Source: an uncultured Eubacteriales bacterium (GTDB lineage Bacteria > Bacillota > Clostridia > Oscillospirales > CAG-272). From it: a DNA stretch of 64,000 nucleotides. A program made the translations under genes and the position numbers. Below are positions 51,835-60,563 of the stretch, piece after piece (the stretch's first letter is position 1; each line of letters starts with the position of its first letter). Under the pieces are notes generated by a model, which worked only from the letters and a program-made list of their open reading frames with translations, did no database searches and was not told the origin of the DNA. The DNA lies in assembly GCA_934433485.1 (NCBI GenBank), contig CAKRZR010000006.1, positions 1 through 64,000 of the forward strand. Reading direction: 5' to 3'.

Positions 51835-53487
51835 GTGAAAAAGAAAATCATATTCATTGTTTTGCTGGTGCTGTGCTTCATCCCGACGGCGGTGGCGGTC
51901 TCCAGCTATTATAAGACCCAGAACGCGCCGGTGGACGAGAAAACCGCGGTGCGCCTGGTCATCACGGATCTCAACGAAAAGGAGTATACGTTTGCAAAGA
52001 GCGCCGGAGAGAGCGCGGAGGACATGATCCGCTTCTTCCTCGCCATGCAGCAGAACGCGTCGTCCATTGTAGGTTTGCCCGATTCTCTGACCGGCGAGCA
52101 GTTTTTCAAGGTGACGCTCTCCACGAACGTCAAGGACGCGACCTACCGGTACTATTTCAACCCGGATCCTTCGATGAACTATTTCCTCGACCCGTCCGGC
52201 GCGGCGTACAAGATCAGCGAGGCGGACGCAGCGTCGTTTATCACCACCGAATACGCGGAGAGCATCTATTCCTCCTCCGCCATGCCGGTGCTGACCCTCT
52301 CGAATATGTACGCCGTGACCCCGGATACCGCCGTCTGGCAGTATAAGAACTACACCGGCGCCTATGTCGATTCCGATGTGTCCGGTGCTGTCTCCGCGGA
52401 TGTCGAGAGCTATTCCCTCGAGGGCGGATTCGATCTCTCCTTCGACGTGCAGCCGGACTACTTCGCCCTGAAGATCACGGACGGCAGCGGCAATACGCTC
52501 TTTGACGATATGTACGACCGGCTCGGCAGCGATTTCACATTTGAGTCGAACACGACGCTGAACGTCTCCGTCGTCGCGAGATGGTACGAGGATCCCGCCA
52601 GAAGCTTCTGCGGCGAACTGGATTACGATTTCACGAGCCTTGTGACAGCACCCGCGGAGTTTTACCTCGGCGTGCAGTCCGTGAAGGTCGGCGGCTTTAC
52701 CTCCATCACCGGTCTGAACGTGCTGAATCCAGAGCGCATCCAGTTTACCTGCGAACCGAGCCTCAACTTCACACCGACCTTCTATAAGGAAGGCGATTAT
52801 GTGGTGGCGATTTTGCCGGTGGACGCGACGCTTGCCGCCGGTACGTACAATATGACCCTTGTATACGGCGGTTCGACCCAGACGCTTGCGCTCAATGTGG
52901 AGGCGAAGGACTTTCAGTCGTCCAACATCAACGTGTCGAGCACCATGCTCAATATGTACCGCACGAGCGAGACCATCTCCGCGTTCGACAAGGTGCGCAC
53001 GGAGCTGATGGCGTCCTCGTCGGATGTCCGGTATTTCAGCGGCTCGTTCCTCAGCTCTCCGGCGACGGGCGCGACCTTATTGCGTGGCTTCGGGCGTGAG
53101 ATCGTCTTAAACGGCGACACGAACAACAAGTACCGCAACAACGGCGTGGACTTCGCGCTGCCGTCCGGTACGAATATCCAAGCCGGCAACGACGGTACCG
53201 TCGTCTACAGCGGCATCCTTGACTACACGGGCTGTATGGTCGTCATCGATCACGGCTTCGGCGTCAAGACCTGGTATTACAACATGGCGAAAACGAGCGT
53301 CTCCATCGGCGATACGGTGAAAAAGGGCGACGCGATCGGTACGGCGGGCAACACGGGCTTCGTGGCGTTCGATTCCACCGGCGTGCACATCGCGATGTCC
53401 GTCGGCGACAAGTTCGTCTGCCCGTACGACGCGTGGGACGACAGCCGCGATTACGGCAAGATCACCATCTGGGGCATCGACGACTGA
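51835..53487 (+). CDS. Membrane-anchored M23-fold protein with degenerate zinc site
   Basis: 550-residue protein: N-terminal transmembrane anchor (IIFIVLLVLCFIPTAVAV), a large extracellular region of beta domains (about 30-390) with no family I recognise, and a C-terminal M23/LytM-like domain (about 420-540: NNGVDFALPSGTNIQAGNDGTVVYSG, MVVIDHGFGVKTWYYNM, KKGDAIGTAGNTG, GVHIAMSVG). In active M23 peptidases the zinc is held by HxxxD and the second His of HxH; here these read N-NGVD and HIA, and the usual Y-x-H reads YYNM. It is therefore probably a non-hydrolytic domain, as in SpoIIQ or EnvC, acting as a scaffold or regulator at the cell wall. Starts at GTG with AGGTT upstream. Confidence 0.82.
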   Translation: MKKKIIFIVLLVLCFIPTAVAVSSYYKTQNAPVDEKTAVRLVITDLNEKEYTFAKSAGESAEDMIRFFLAMQQNASSIVGLPDSLTGEQFFKVTLSTNVKDATYRYYFNPDPSMNYFLDPSGAAYKISEADAASFITTEYAESIYSSSAMPVLTLSNMYAVTPDTAVWQYKNYTGAYVDSDVSGAVSADVESYSLEGGFDLSFDVQPDYFALKITDGSGNTLFDDMYDRLGSDFTFESNTTLNVSVVARWYEDPARSFCGELDYDFTSLVTAPAEFYLGVQSVKVGGFTSITGLNVLNPERIQFTCEPSLNFTPTFYKEGDYVVAILPVDATLAAGTYNMTLVYGGSTQTLALNVEAKDFQSSNINVSSTMLNMYRTSETISAFDKVRTELMASSSDVRYFSGSFLSSPATGATLLRGFGREIVLNGDTNNKYRNNGVDFALPSGTNIQAGNDGTVVYSGILDYTGCMVVIDHGFGVKTWYYNMAKTSVSIGDTVKKGDAIGTAGNTGFVAFDSTGVHIAMSVGDKFVCPYDAWDDSRDYGKITIWGIDD

Positions 53488-53509
53488 TTTCCGTATTCTG
53501 TAATTTCAT

Positions 53510-53557
53510 AAGGAGTCGTGCATATCCGAAAAATCATCTGTGCGCACGGCTCCTTTT
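53510..53557 (+). terminator. Rho-independent terminator
   Basis: AAGGAG-CGTGC pairs with GCACGG-CTCCTT, followed by TTCTCTTTC; a partial T tract. Confidence 0.6.
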
Positions 53558-53586
53558 CTCTTTCTATGAACATAAGGAGGACGACG

Positions 53587-53733
53587 ATGCATTACGAAAA
53601 CAATTGGCAGTCCCTGAACAGCCGACTGGCACTGTGCTTCCCGCCGATCGATCCGTCTGCGGTACAGACGAAATATCTTTACGGGATCCGGCTGGACCGG
53701 CTTGCGCAACGCAGGCAGGAGGAAAACGCATGA
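53587..53733 (+). CDS. 48-residue protein translationally coupled to the metallophosphoesterase
   Basis: Short frame with AAGGAGG six bases before its ATG; the product (MHYENNWQSLNSRLALCF... ending RLAQRRQEENA) has no signal peptide or membrane helix. Its stop overlaps the start of the metallophosphoesterase gene as ATGA, the usual layout for coupled translation. It may be a real small protein or a leader that sets translation of the next gene. No family recognised. Confidence 0.6.
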   Translation: MHYENNWQSLNSRLALCFPPIDPSAVQTKYLYGIRLDRLAQRRQEENA

Positions 53734-54554
53734 AAGTGATCGAAACCAGTCTCCACATCGGACTGGACGCACCCGTGTCTCTTCTGCACATCAGCGACAC
53801 GCACCTGACCTACGCCGACGACCGCGACGACAAGCGCAAAATCGATCTCGCCGCCGGTCGCGCGCCCTGTTTCCCGCACGCAGCCGAGGAGCTTGCCGCG
53901 GAATGCGCCTATGCCGGAGAGCAGGGGATCCCGATTCTCCACACCGGCGATCTCATCGACTTTGTATCGGCGGCGAATCTGGACGCGGCAAAGCGGTTCA
54001 TGGACGAAAACGACGTGCTGTTCATCACGGGAAACCACGAGTTCAGCCTGTATGTCGGCGAGGCGTTCGAGGACGAGGCGTACCGGAACCAGAGTCTCGC
54101 CAGGGTGCAGACGGCGTTCCCGGAGAATATCCGCTTTACCTCCCGGGTACTGGGCGGCGTGAATTTTGTCGGCATCGACAACGGCTATTATCGGTTTGAC
54201 CGCGCACAGCTGGACGCGCTGAAAGCCGAGGTCGCAAAGGGATTGCCCGTGATCCTCTATATGCACAATCCGCTGCACGAGCCGGAACTATACCGTCTGG
54301 CGATGTCCTGCAACCCCTGCGCGTATCTGACCGGTACGCCGGAGGAGCTCATGCAGACCTACGACGACTACCGCTATCGCCAGCAGAAAGCGGACGCGGA
54401 CACATGGGCGGCAATCGAGTATATCGAGTCCTGTCCCGCAATCAAAGCGATTTTCGCCGGTCACCTGCACCACGATTACGACGGCGCGGTCGCGGCGCAT
54501 CTGCCGCAATACGTCACCGGCATCGGTACGGCGCGGCGCGTTACCATTGATTAA
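53730..54554 (+). CDS. Metallophosphoesterase (calcineurin-like)
   Basis: 274-residue hydrolase with the five metal-site blocks of the calcineurin-like family: LLHISDTHLTY (D and H, near 18), ILHTGDLID (near 70), ITGNHEFS (near 97, catalytic N and H), ILYMHNP (near 175) and FAGHLHHDYDG (near 240). It hydrolyses phosphate mono- or diesters; substrate unknown. AGGAGG lies within the end of the preceding 48-codon gene, with which its start overlaps. Cytoplasmic. It precedes a GH20 gene by 28 bases and may be cotranscribed with it. Confidence 0.9.
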   Translation: MKVIETSLHIGLDAPVSLLHISDTHLTYADDRDDKRKIDLAAGRAPCFPHAAEELAAECAYAGEQGIPILHTGDLIDFVSAANLDAAKRFMDENDVLFITGNHEFSLYVGEAFEDEAYRNQSLARVQTAFPENIRFTSRVLGGVNFVGIDNGYYRFDRAQLDALKAEVAKGLPVILYMHNPLHEPELYRLAMSCNPCAYLTGTPEELMQTYDDYRYRQQKADADTWAAIEYIESCPAIKAIFAGHLHHDYDGAVAAHLPQYVTGIGTARRVTID

Positions 54555-54582
54555 ATTCTACATCATATAAGCGAGGCATTTT

Positions 54583-56490
54583 ATGCAAACACTTTCCCTC
54601 CATCTCACAGGCGTTCCCACCCATCTCTGTCCCGGCATCGCGGAAACCGTCTCGGTGCTGCCTCTTGCGTTCGCGGACGACGGCATACCGGTATCCGTAG
54701 AAAAGGGCGAAGGGCTGATCGCGGAGCTGACAGAAACCGGCGGCAGAATCGTATATTCCAAGGAAGTTGAGATTTTTCGTGCGCTTGCTCATATTGCGCG
54801 CGAGGGAATCGGCTGCCATATCGAGGAAAAAGCGACGTTTCGGACAAACGGATTTATGCTTGACGCTTCCCGGAACGCAGTCGAATCTCCGGCGGCGGTC
54901 AAACGGCTGATCCGGTATATGGCACTGCTCGGCATGGATCTGCTCATGCTCTATACGGAGGACACCTACGAGGTCGAGGGATACCCGTATTTCGGCTATA
55001 TGCGCGGCGGATACACCAAGGCGGAAATCCGCGAAATGGACGACTACGCGTACGCGTTCGGCGTGGAGATGATGCCGTGCATCCAGACGCTCGGACACCA
55101 CGCGATGATTCTGCGCTGGTTCCGCAATATGGCGCCGATCTCCGACACAAGCGACGTGCTTCTTGTCGGGGAAGAGGCGACCTATGCGTATCTGCGCCAG
55201 ATCATCCGCGACGCCAGCGAACCGTACCGCTCCAGGCGTATCCATATCGGGATGGACGAATCCGGTTCTCTCGGCACCGGCGCGTATCGCAGAAAGCACG
55301 GCGCGCGTCCGCAGATCGACATTTTCACGGAGCATATGGCTAAGGTGCGCGAGATCACGAACGAGCTGGGACTGGAGCCGATGATCTGGAGCGATATGTA
55401 CTTTGCCCTTTGCTCCCCGACGCACGACTATGACCCGGACTGCGTGCTCTCCGACGAGGTGAAGGCGAAGATCCCGAACGACGTGCAGCTCGTGTATTGG
55501 GATTACTACCACCAGAGCTACGATTTCTACCGCGGCGTGATCGACCGGCACAGAGAAACCGGCGCGCCGCTTCTGTTCGCGGGCGGTATGTGGAACTGGC
55601 AGTCCCCGGCGGTCAACTATGAATACATGGTCTCCACGTCCATTCCGGGGCTGCGCGCCAGTCGGGATGCCGGCGTGGATGAGGTGTTCGTGACCGCGTG
55701 GGGCGACGACGGCGTGGAAAACAGCCTGCCGTCCCTGTACTACGGTCTCGCCATGTACGCGGAGTTCGACTACTGCGGCGAATATGACCCGGATACGCTC
55801 AACAAACGGTTCGCCGCGCTCTTTGGTACGGATCCCGCCGTGTACTACGACCAGTCCCGCTTCGATATGGTGCCCGACGCGATCAAGGACGCCACCCTCG
55901 CGCCGAATCCGTCGTTCATGCTCCTGTATGAGGATCCGCTGACCCTGGTGTTTGAAAAGGACCTCGAGGGCGTGCCCCTTGCCGCGCATTATACCGATGT
56001 CGCCAATGAATTTGCTGCCCTCGCCGCGAAAACGACCGGGGAACAGAAACCGCTGGCGGCGCATTACGCGCTCCTTGCCGCCGTGCTGCGCGATAAGTGT
56101 ATCTGGCGGGAAAACGCACCCGGTATTGTGCGTCGGGGAGACCGTGCCGCAGCTGTCGAAATGGCAGCTCTCGCGGACAAGCTGATCACGGAGCTGCGGC
56201 AGTTCGCCGACAGCTGGTATGCGCTCTGGATGGAGAACAACCATCCGCAGGGCTACGACGTGCTGGACATCCGCATGGGCGCGCAGATCCGCCGCATGGA
56301 GACCGCCGCTCGTCGGATGCATGCGTTTGCCGACGGAACCTTGAACACCATCGCCGAAATGGAAACGGAAAAGCTGCCGTACACCATCGAGAGGGAATGG
56401 TGGTACCTCCCGTATCACGGCGGCACGGGCAAGGTAGGTCGTTTCGGCAATTGGACCGGCTGCATCACCTCGGAGTTCTTAGGCTATTAA
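54583..56490 (+). CDS. Glycoside hydrolase family 20 (beta-N-acetylhexosaminidase, GH20C-like)
   Basis: 635-residue enzyme. The catalytic D-E pair is in RIHIGMDESGSLG (near 225), within a TIM barrel that includes MLYTEDTYEVEGYPYFGYMRGGYTK (near 125) and LGHHAMILRW (near 175), VYWDYYHQSYDF (near 305), MWNWQSPAVNYEY (near 340) and VTAWGDDGVEN (near 375). The C-terminal about 200 residues are a helical domain, as in the streptococcal GH20C exo-hexosaminidases. It should cleave terminal GlcNAc or GalNAc. No signal peptide, so it acts inside the cell on imported oligosaccharides. GAGG is eight bases before the ATG. The terminator follows. Confidence 0.88.
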   Translation: MQTLSLHLTGVPTHLCPGIAETVSVLPLAFADDGIPVSVEKGEGLIAELTETGGRIVYSKEVEIFRALAHIAREGIGCHIEEKATFRTNGFMLDASRNAVESPAAVKRLIRYMALLGMDLLMLYTEDTYEVEGYPYFGYMRGGYTKAEIREMDDYAYAFGVEMMPCIQTLGHHAMILRWFRNMAPISDTSDVLLVGEEATYAYLRQIIRDASEPYRSRRIHIGMDESGSLGTGAYRRKHGARPQIDIFTEHMAKVREITNELGLEPMIWSDMYFALCSPTHDYDPDCVLSDEVKAKIPNDVQLVYWDYYHQSYDFYRGVIDRHRETGAPLLFAGGMWNWQSPAVNYEYMVSTSIPGLRASRDAGVDEVFVTAWGDDGVENSLPSLYYGLAMYAEFDYCGEYDPDTLNKRFAALFGTDPAVYYDQSRFDMVPDAIKDATLAPNPSFMLLYEDPLTLVFEKDLEGVPLAAHYTDVANEFAALAAKTTGEQKPLAAHYALLAAVLRDKCIWRENAPGIVRRGDRAAAVEMAALADKLITELRQFADSWYALWMENNHPQGYDVLDIRMGAQIRRMETAARRMHAFADGTLNTIAEMETEKLPYTIEREWWYLPYHGGTGKVGRFGNWTGCITSEFLGY

Positions 56491-56530
56491 ACCGGACATC
56501 CGTACAGGCGTGACCACCTCATAGAACACA

Positions 56531-56580
56531 AAAAAACGGGAAGACTCTCCATCACTACAGATGGAAATCTTCTCGTTTTT
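56531..56580 (+). terminator. Rho-independent terminator after GH20 gene
   Basis: AAAACGGGAAGA pairs with TCTTCTCGTTTT, with inner CTCCATC/GATGGAA, then TTTTT. Confidence 0.85.
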
Positions 56581-56684
56581 CAGTTGCACAAGGGAAAATG
56601 GACAGACGAGGCAAGCTGTTCTTTCATCTGCGATAGTGCAGTCACATGCAGCATAAACATCTGAAAGAATCACACATACAAAAT

Positions 56685-56829
56685 CAGATTTGCACTGACT
56701 ATATTTTCCTATCCATTTCACAAAAGTTTTGCGGAGCTGGGAGAAATCTTTGATTTCTCCTGAAGAATGCTGTCGCATTCTTCCATTTTCCAAAAGCGAC
56801 CGTTCTCCCTCGTTCCCCCGCGTACTCCC
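56685..56829 (+). repeat. Dispersed intergenic repeat, copy 6 (two hairpins)
   Basis: Left box CAGATTTGCACTGAC, TTTCACAAAAGTTTTGCGGAG, hairpin A GGAGAAATC/GATTTCTCC (56740-56760), hairpin B GAAGAATGC/GCATTCTTC with loop TGTC in place of TTAC (56762-56783), CCAAAAGCGACCG and the C-rich tail. The tail abuts the stop codon of the minus-strand SGNH gene. Confidence 0.75.
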
Positions 56830-57633
56830 TCACCACTTCGCGGAAACATTGTGGAAGCCGGTGCCGATGAAGCCGACCTGCGTGAAGTCCTCCGGGTGAT
56901 TGCGGATGATGTAGTCGATGTAGGTCATGACGATCTCGGCGGTGAAGCGGTAGCCGGCGGGATTCAGGTGTCCGCTTAAGAAGAAGTTCTCGTGGAACCG
57001 CTCGTCGTAGACCGGCGCGTCGCGATAGAGATCGATCACGTGCGTGAACGGGAATACGTTTGCGAGTTCGTGTAAAAGCACCGCGTGCGCCGCCTTTTTT
57101 CCGTCCTGCTCCGCGCTATCATGACAGTCCCGGGGCATTGTCATCAGGAACAGCCGCGATTTTTCTTCGATGGCGCGGTATTTCTGGAGAATCTTGCCGT
57201 AGTAACCCGCGAAGGTCTTGGCGTTTCGCTCGCAGTCCTCCGGACAGATGTCCGCCACGGTGCCGAGCGGCTGGTTCTGTCCCATCAGATCGTTCACGCC
57301 GAGCGCCACAATGTACGCCTGGCTCGCGTACGCCGGGTTCCAGAAATCCTTCGACGCCGCAAAGCTGTCGCAATATTCGCTCGCCGTCATGCCGCCGCGG
57401 GAGAAGTTGTATACCTTACAGCCTGCTGCACGCGCGATGTACTGCCCCCACGAGTACTCGAACAGGTCGTGGTATCCGCGCTGCCCATCCTCTGTAAGCG
57501 ACTCAAACTCACCGGAGGACAGACTGTCCCCGATGCACGCGATCGTGCGGAAAATCGCCGTGAAGCCTCCGTCCGGCTTGATGCAGTCCAGCGGCTGCTC
57601 GCCGGGATTCGCGTAGTAACGACGCATATCCAT
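56830..57633 (-). CDS. SGNH/GDSL-type esterase
   Basis: 267-residue cytoplasmic hydrolase of the SGNH fold: ACIGDSLSSGEFES (near residue 32, Ser block I), FSRGGMTASEY (block II Gly, near 75), VALGVNDLMG (block III Asn, near 108) and the C-terminal LSGHLNPAGYRFTAE with the D/H pair region (FHENFFLSGHLNPAG, near 228). Such enzymes remove acetyl or other acyl groups from sugars. GGAGG is eight bases before the ATG at 57633; longer in-frame starts lack a site. Convergent with the GH20 gene, separated by the terminator and repeat copy 6. Together with GH20 and GH95 it fits host-glycan processing. Confidence 0.85.
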   Translation of the reverse strand: MDMRRYYANPGEQPLDCIKPDGGFTAIFRTIACIGDSLSSGEFESLTEDGQRGYHDLFEYSWGQYIARAAGCKVYNFSRGGMTASEYCDSFAASKDFWNPAYASQAYIVALGVNDLMGQNQPLGTVADICPEDCERNAKTFAGYYGKILQKYRAIEEKSRLFLMTMPRDCHDSAEQDGKKAAHAVLLHELANVFPFTHVIDLYRDAPVYDERFHENFFLSGHLNPAGYRFTAEIVMTYIDYIIRNHPEDFTQVGFIGTGFHNVSAKW

Positions 57634-57726
57634 TTGTGTTTCCTCCATAATCGGTAGATTTGCGGACAGTATACCAGAATTCTCGCGCAAATACAAGGGG
57701 AGGGCGGCCATTTTTCCGAAAAAATA

Positions 57727-58491
57727 TCACCCCACCAGCGCGGAAATCGCCTGTACGAGCTTCCAGCTGTTGATCCCCATGATCGTCAACCCCACGATTC
57801 CCAGCAGCGGACGCACCGGGAGCTTCCGACAGAGAAGCGCCGCAAACGGTGCCGCGATCACACCGCCGATGATCAGTCCGAGTACAGAGGGCAGATAGTC
57901 CCGGAGCGAGCCAAGCGTGACGAAAAACGTGATGCTCTCGGCAAGGGTCACGAAAAATTCCGCCGTGTTCACAGAGCCGATCGTCTTGTGGACGTCGTGA
58001 TCCCGGGCGAGCAGCGTAGATGTGACGACCGGACCCCAGCCGCCGCCGCCCATCGCGTCGCTTGTCCCGCCGAGAAACGCGAGCGGACACACCCACGCGC
58101 CCACTTTTTTCTCCGCGACCTCGCCCTTTTTACGGAACATCTTCAGGAAAATCACCAGTCCCATGACCACCAGATACGCGCTTATGAACGGCGCGATCAC
58201 GCGGTCGTCAAAGGACGCGAGAATGTACGCCCCGAATACGCCGCCGATCACGCCCGGAATCGCCAGACGGACAAACAGCGCGCGCGATACGTTCTTCATC
58301 GACAGGTGCGAGATTCCGGACGCAAGGGTCGTGAAAATCTCGGCGGCGTGCGTGCAGGCGGAGGATACCGCGGACGATACCCCGAACGTGCGCAGAAACG
58401 TCGAGCAGCTCACGCCATACGCCATGCCGAGCGTGCCGTCGATGAGCTGCGCCAGAAAGCCGACCGCGAGACAGAGAAAGAACACTTTCAT
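57727..58491 (-). CDS. TauE/SafE-family sulfite/organic anion exporter
   Basis: 254-residue membrane protein with about eight helices in two repeats. Family markers: FLAQLIDGTLGMAYGVSCSTFL near the N-terminus (G-x-x-GMAYG), IPGVIGGVFGAY (near 78), WGPVVTSTLLARDHDVHKTIGSVNTAEFFVTL (near 150) and the repeat-2 IIGGVIAAPFAALL. Members transport sulfite, sulfoacetate or similar anions out of the cell. In a strain with a sulfatase-like gene it could export released sulfur anions, but the link is only by proximity. AAGGAG precedes the ATG at 58491; the frame extends 16 codons further without a site. Confidence 0.88.
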   Translation of the reverse strand: MKVFFLCLAVGFLAQLIDGTLGMAYGVSCSTFLRTFGVSSAVSSACTHAAEIFTTLASGISHLSMKNVSRALFVRLAIPGVIGGVFGAYILASFDDRVIAPFISAYLVVMGLVIFLKMFRKKGEVAEKKVGAWVCPLAFLGGTSDAMGGGGWGPVVTSTLLARDHDVHKTIGSVNTAEFFVTLAESITFFVTLGSLRDYLPSVLGLIIGGVIAAPFAALLCRKLPVRPLLGIVGLTIMGINSWKLVQAISALVG

Positions 58492-58529
58492 TATATCAAA
58501 CTCCTTATGACAGTGATAACAATGCGCTA

Positions 58530-58558
58530 AGTATATCACGACGCAGGCGCGTTGTCAA
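58530..58558 (-). promoter_or_regulatory. Sigma-A promoter for TauE/SafE gene
   Basis: On the minus strand TTGACA (58558-58553), 17-bp spacer, TATACT (58535-58530). Confidence 0.8.
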
Positions 58559-58721
58559 TGGCGGCGGTGAAAAATCAAAAAACCAGTGCGGTTTTCGTAC
58601 AGTTTTGGCAAATCGGGCAGAAAAATCCCGCAGGCGCACGGAAAAACGGCTGCACAAACGGCAAGCGGAGCGCAAATGTGCAAAAATCGCGCGCCAAACT
58701 GCGTTATTTTCGTATAATACC

Positions 58722-58750
58722 TTGACTTTGCCGCCCAAAAAAGCTATAAT
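58722..58750 (+). promoter_or_regulatory. Sigma-A promoter for RNase Y with long leader
   Basis: TTGACT (58722-58727), 17-bp spacer, TATAAT (58745-58750). The transcribed leader to the start codon is about 255 bases and contains several G/C-rich hairpins (CCCGCTATGCGGG at about 58866, GCCGGCG...CGCCGGAC at about 58902-58923, CCCCCAAATTCCGGGG at 58940-58955). No riboswitch class recognised. Confidence 0.7.
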
Positions 58751-59012
58751 ATATTGTACTATGTGTACGTATCTCCTGCACCCGCAGCGGATCGGTGCCA
58801 TAGAACAAACGGCTTCGCGCCATGGCAGAACCATCGGACGGAGTCACCGGATTTACGCAGTCATTCCCGCTATGCGGGTGTATACGAGAGAGTACCAGTG
58901 CCGGCGAAGGTCGGTGCGCGCCGGACAGAAATCGGATAACCCCCAAATTCCGGGGAACGAGGTGTAATAAAGTATGCAAAAGAGAATGGAAAACCAGAAA
59001 AGGAGGTGCCAG

Positions 59013-60563
59013 ATGGATCCCATCACAGTAGTTGCTGTCATTGTCGGGGTTCTTGCCGGACTCGGCGGAGGCTTCGCGCTCGGTATTGCACACCGGAAAC
59101 GCGTTGCAGAAGCGGAAATCGGTTCCGCGGAGCTCCAGGCAAAGAAAATATTGGAAGAAGGCATTAAAAACGCCGAAACCAAGAAAAAAGAAGCATTGAT
59201 CGAAGCCAAAGAAGAAATCTTGCGCACAAAGAATGAATTTGACAGGGAAGTCAAGGATCGCCGCGCGGAAATCACCCGCCAGGAACGCCGGATCACCCAA
59301 AAAGAGGAAATTCTCGACCGCAAGACCGAGGCAATCGAGAAAAAAGACGAAAAGCTGACCGGAAAATTAAAGGAAGCCACCGAACTGAACGAGGAGATTG
59401 AGAGAATCAAAGCGGAGCAGTTCGATACGCTCCAGAAAATCGCCGGCATGACCGCGGAGGAAGCCACCGAGAAATTGGTCGCTGCCCTGGAGACGCAGGT
59501 CAAGCACGAGCAGGCGATGAAGCTCGTCGAGCTGGAGGAGCAGTTCAAGGAGGACGCGGACGAAAAAGCGAAGGAGATTCTCTCTCTTGCCATCCAGCGC
59601 TGTGCCGCCGACCATGTCTCCGAGATCACGGTGTCCGTGGTGCCGCTGCCCGGTGAGGAAATGAAAGGGCGCATCATCGGTCGCGAGGGCAGAAACATCC
59701 GCACCATCGAAACGCTGACCGGCGTGGATCTCATCATCGACGACACACCGGAGGCGATCACCGTATCGAGCTTTGATCCGGTACGCCGCGAAATCGCCCG
59801 GATCGCCCTCGAAAAGCTGATCCAGGACGGCAGAATCCACCCGACGCGCATTGAGGAAATGGTCGAAAAGGCACGCCGCGAGGTCGAGCAGACGATCAAG
59901 CAGGCAGGCGAACGCGCCACCTTTGAGACCGGCATCCACGGCTTCAACCCTGAGATGATCAAGCTCCTCGGCAGACTGAAGTTCCGCACCAGCTACGGTC
60001 AGAACGTGCTCGCGCATTCCATCGAGGTCTCGCTCCTCGCAGGCATGATCGCGGATGAGATCGGCGTGGACAGCACCCTTGCCAAACGCGCGGGGCTTTT
60101 GCACGACATCGGCAAGGCGCTCACGCAGGAGGTCGAGGGCTCCCATGTACAGCTCGGCGTGGAGATCGCCCGGAAGTACAAGGAATCCAAGGAGGTCATT
60201 CACGCGATCGAGGCGCACCACAACGACGTGGAGCCGCAGACGATCACCGCCATCATCGTACAGGCAGCGGACGCCATTTCCGCGGCAAGACCCGGCGCAC
60301 GGCGTGAAAATCTCGAAAACTATATCAAACGGCTCACCAAGCTTGAGGAAATCGCCAACGAATTTGACTGCGTGGAGAAATCCTACGCGATCCAGGCAGG
60401 CAGAGAGATTCGCATCATGGTCAAGCCCGAACAGGTCAACGACGACCAGATGGTGCTCGTGGCGCGCGATATCGTAAAGAAAATCGAAGCCGAGCTTGAA
60501 TACCCCGGACAGATCAAGGTCAACATTATCCGCGAAAGCCGCGCTGTGGACTTTGCGAAGTAA
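59013..60563 (+). CDS. rny: Ribonuclease Y
   Basis: 516-residue endoribonuclease that starts mRNA decay and anchors the degradosome at the membrane. Layout: N-terminal transmembrane helix (VVAVIVGVLAGLGGGFALGIA), a long charged coiled coil (about 30-190), a KH RNA-binding domain with GRIIGREGRNIRTIETLTGVDLIIDDTPEAI (near 210), and the HD domain with LAHSIEVSLLAGMIADEIG (first His), AGLLHDIGKAL (HD, near 360) and EAHHNDVEP. AAGGAGGTG precedes the ATG at 59013; the in-frame stretch to 58974 has no site. Length is typical. Its message has a long structured leader. Confidence 0.97.
   Translation: MDPITVVAVIVGVLAGLGGGFALGIAHRKRVAEAEIGSAELQAKKILEEGIKNAETKKKEALIEAKEEILRTKNEFDREVKDRRAEITRQERRITQKEEILDRKTEAIEKKDEKLTGKLKEATELNEEIERIKAEQFDTLQKIAGMTAEEATEKLVAALETQVKHEQAMKLVELEEQFKEDADEKAKEILSLAIQRCAADHVSEITVSVVPLPGEEMKGRIIGREGRNIRTIETLTGVDLIIDDTPEAITVSSFDPVRREIARIALEKLIQDGRIHPTRIEEMVEKARREVEQTIKQAGERATFETGIHGFNPEMIKLLGRLKFRTSYGQNVLAHSIEVSLLAGMIADEIGVDSTLAKRAGLLHDIGKALTQEVEGSHVQLGVEIARKYKESKEVIHAIEAHHNDVEPQTITAIIVQAADAISAARPGARRENLENYIKRLTKLEEIANEFDCVEKSYAIQAGREIRIMVKPEQVNDDQMVLVARDIVKKIEAELEYPGQIKVNIIRESRAVDFAK

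Noticed and set aside
58761..58967. A 68-codon frame in the RNase Y leader
   Set aside because: Begins about five bases after the predicted transcription start with no ribosome-binding site; the region is better read as structured leader RNA.
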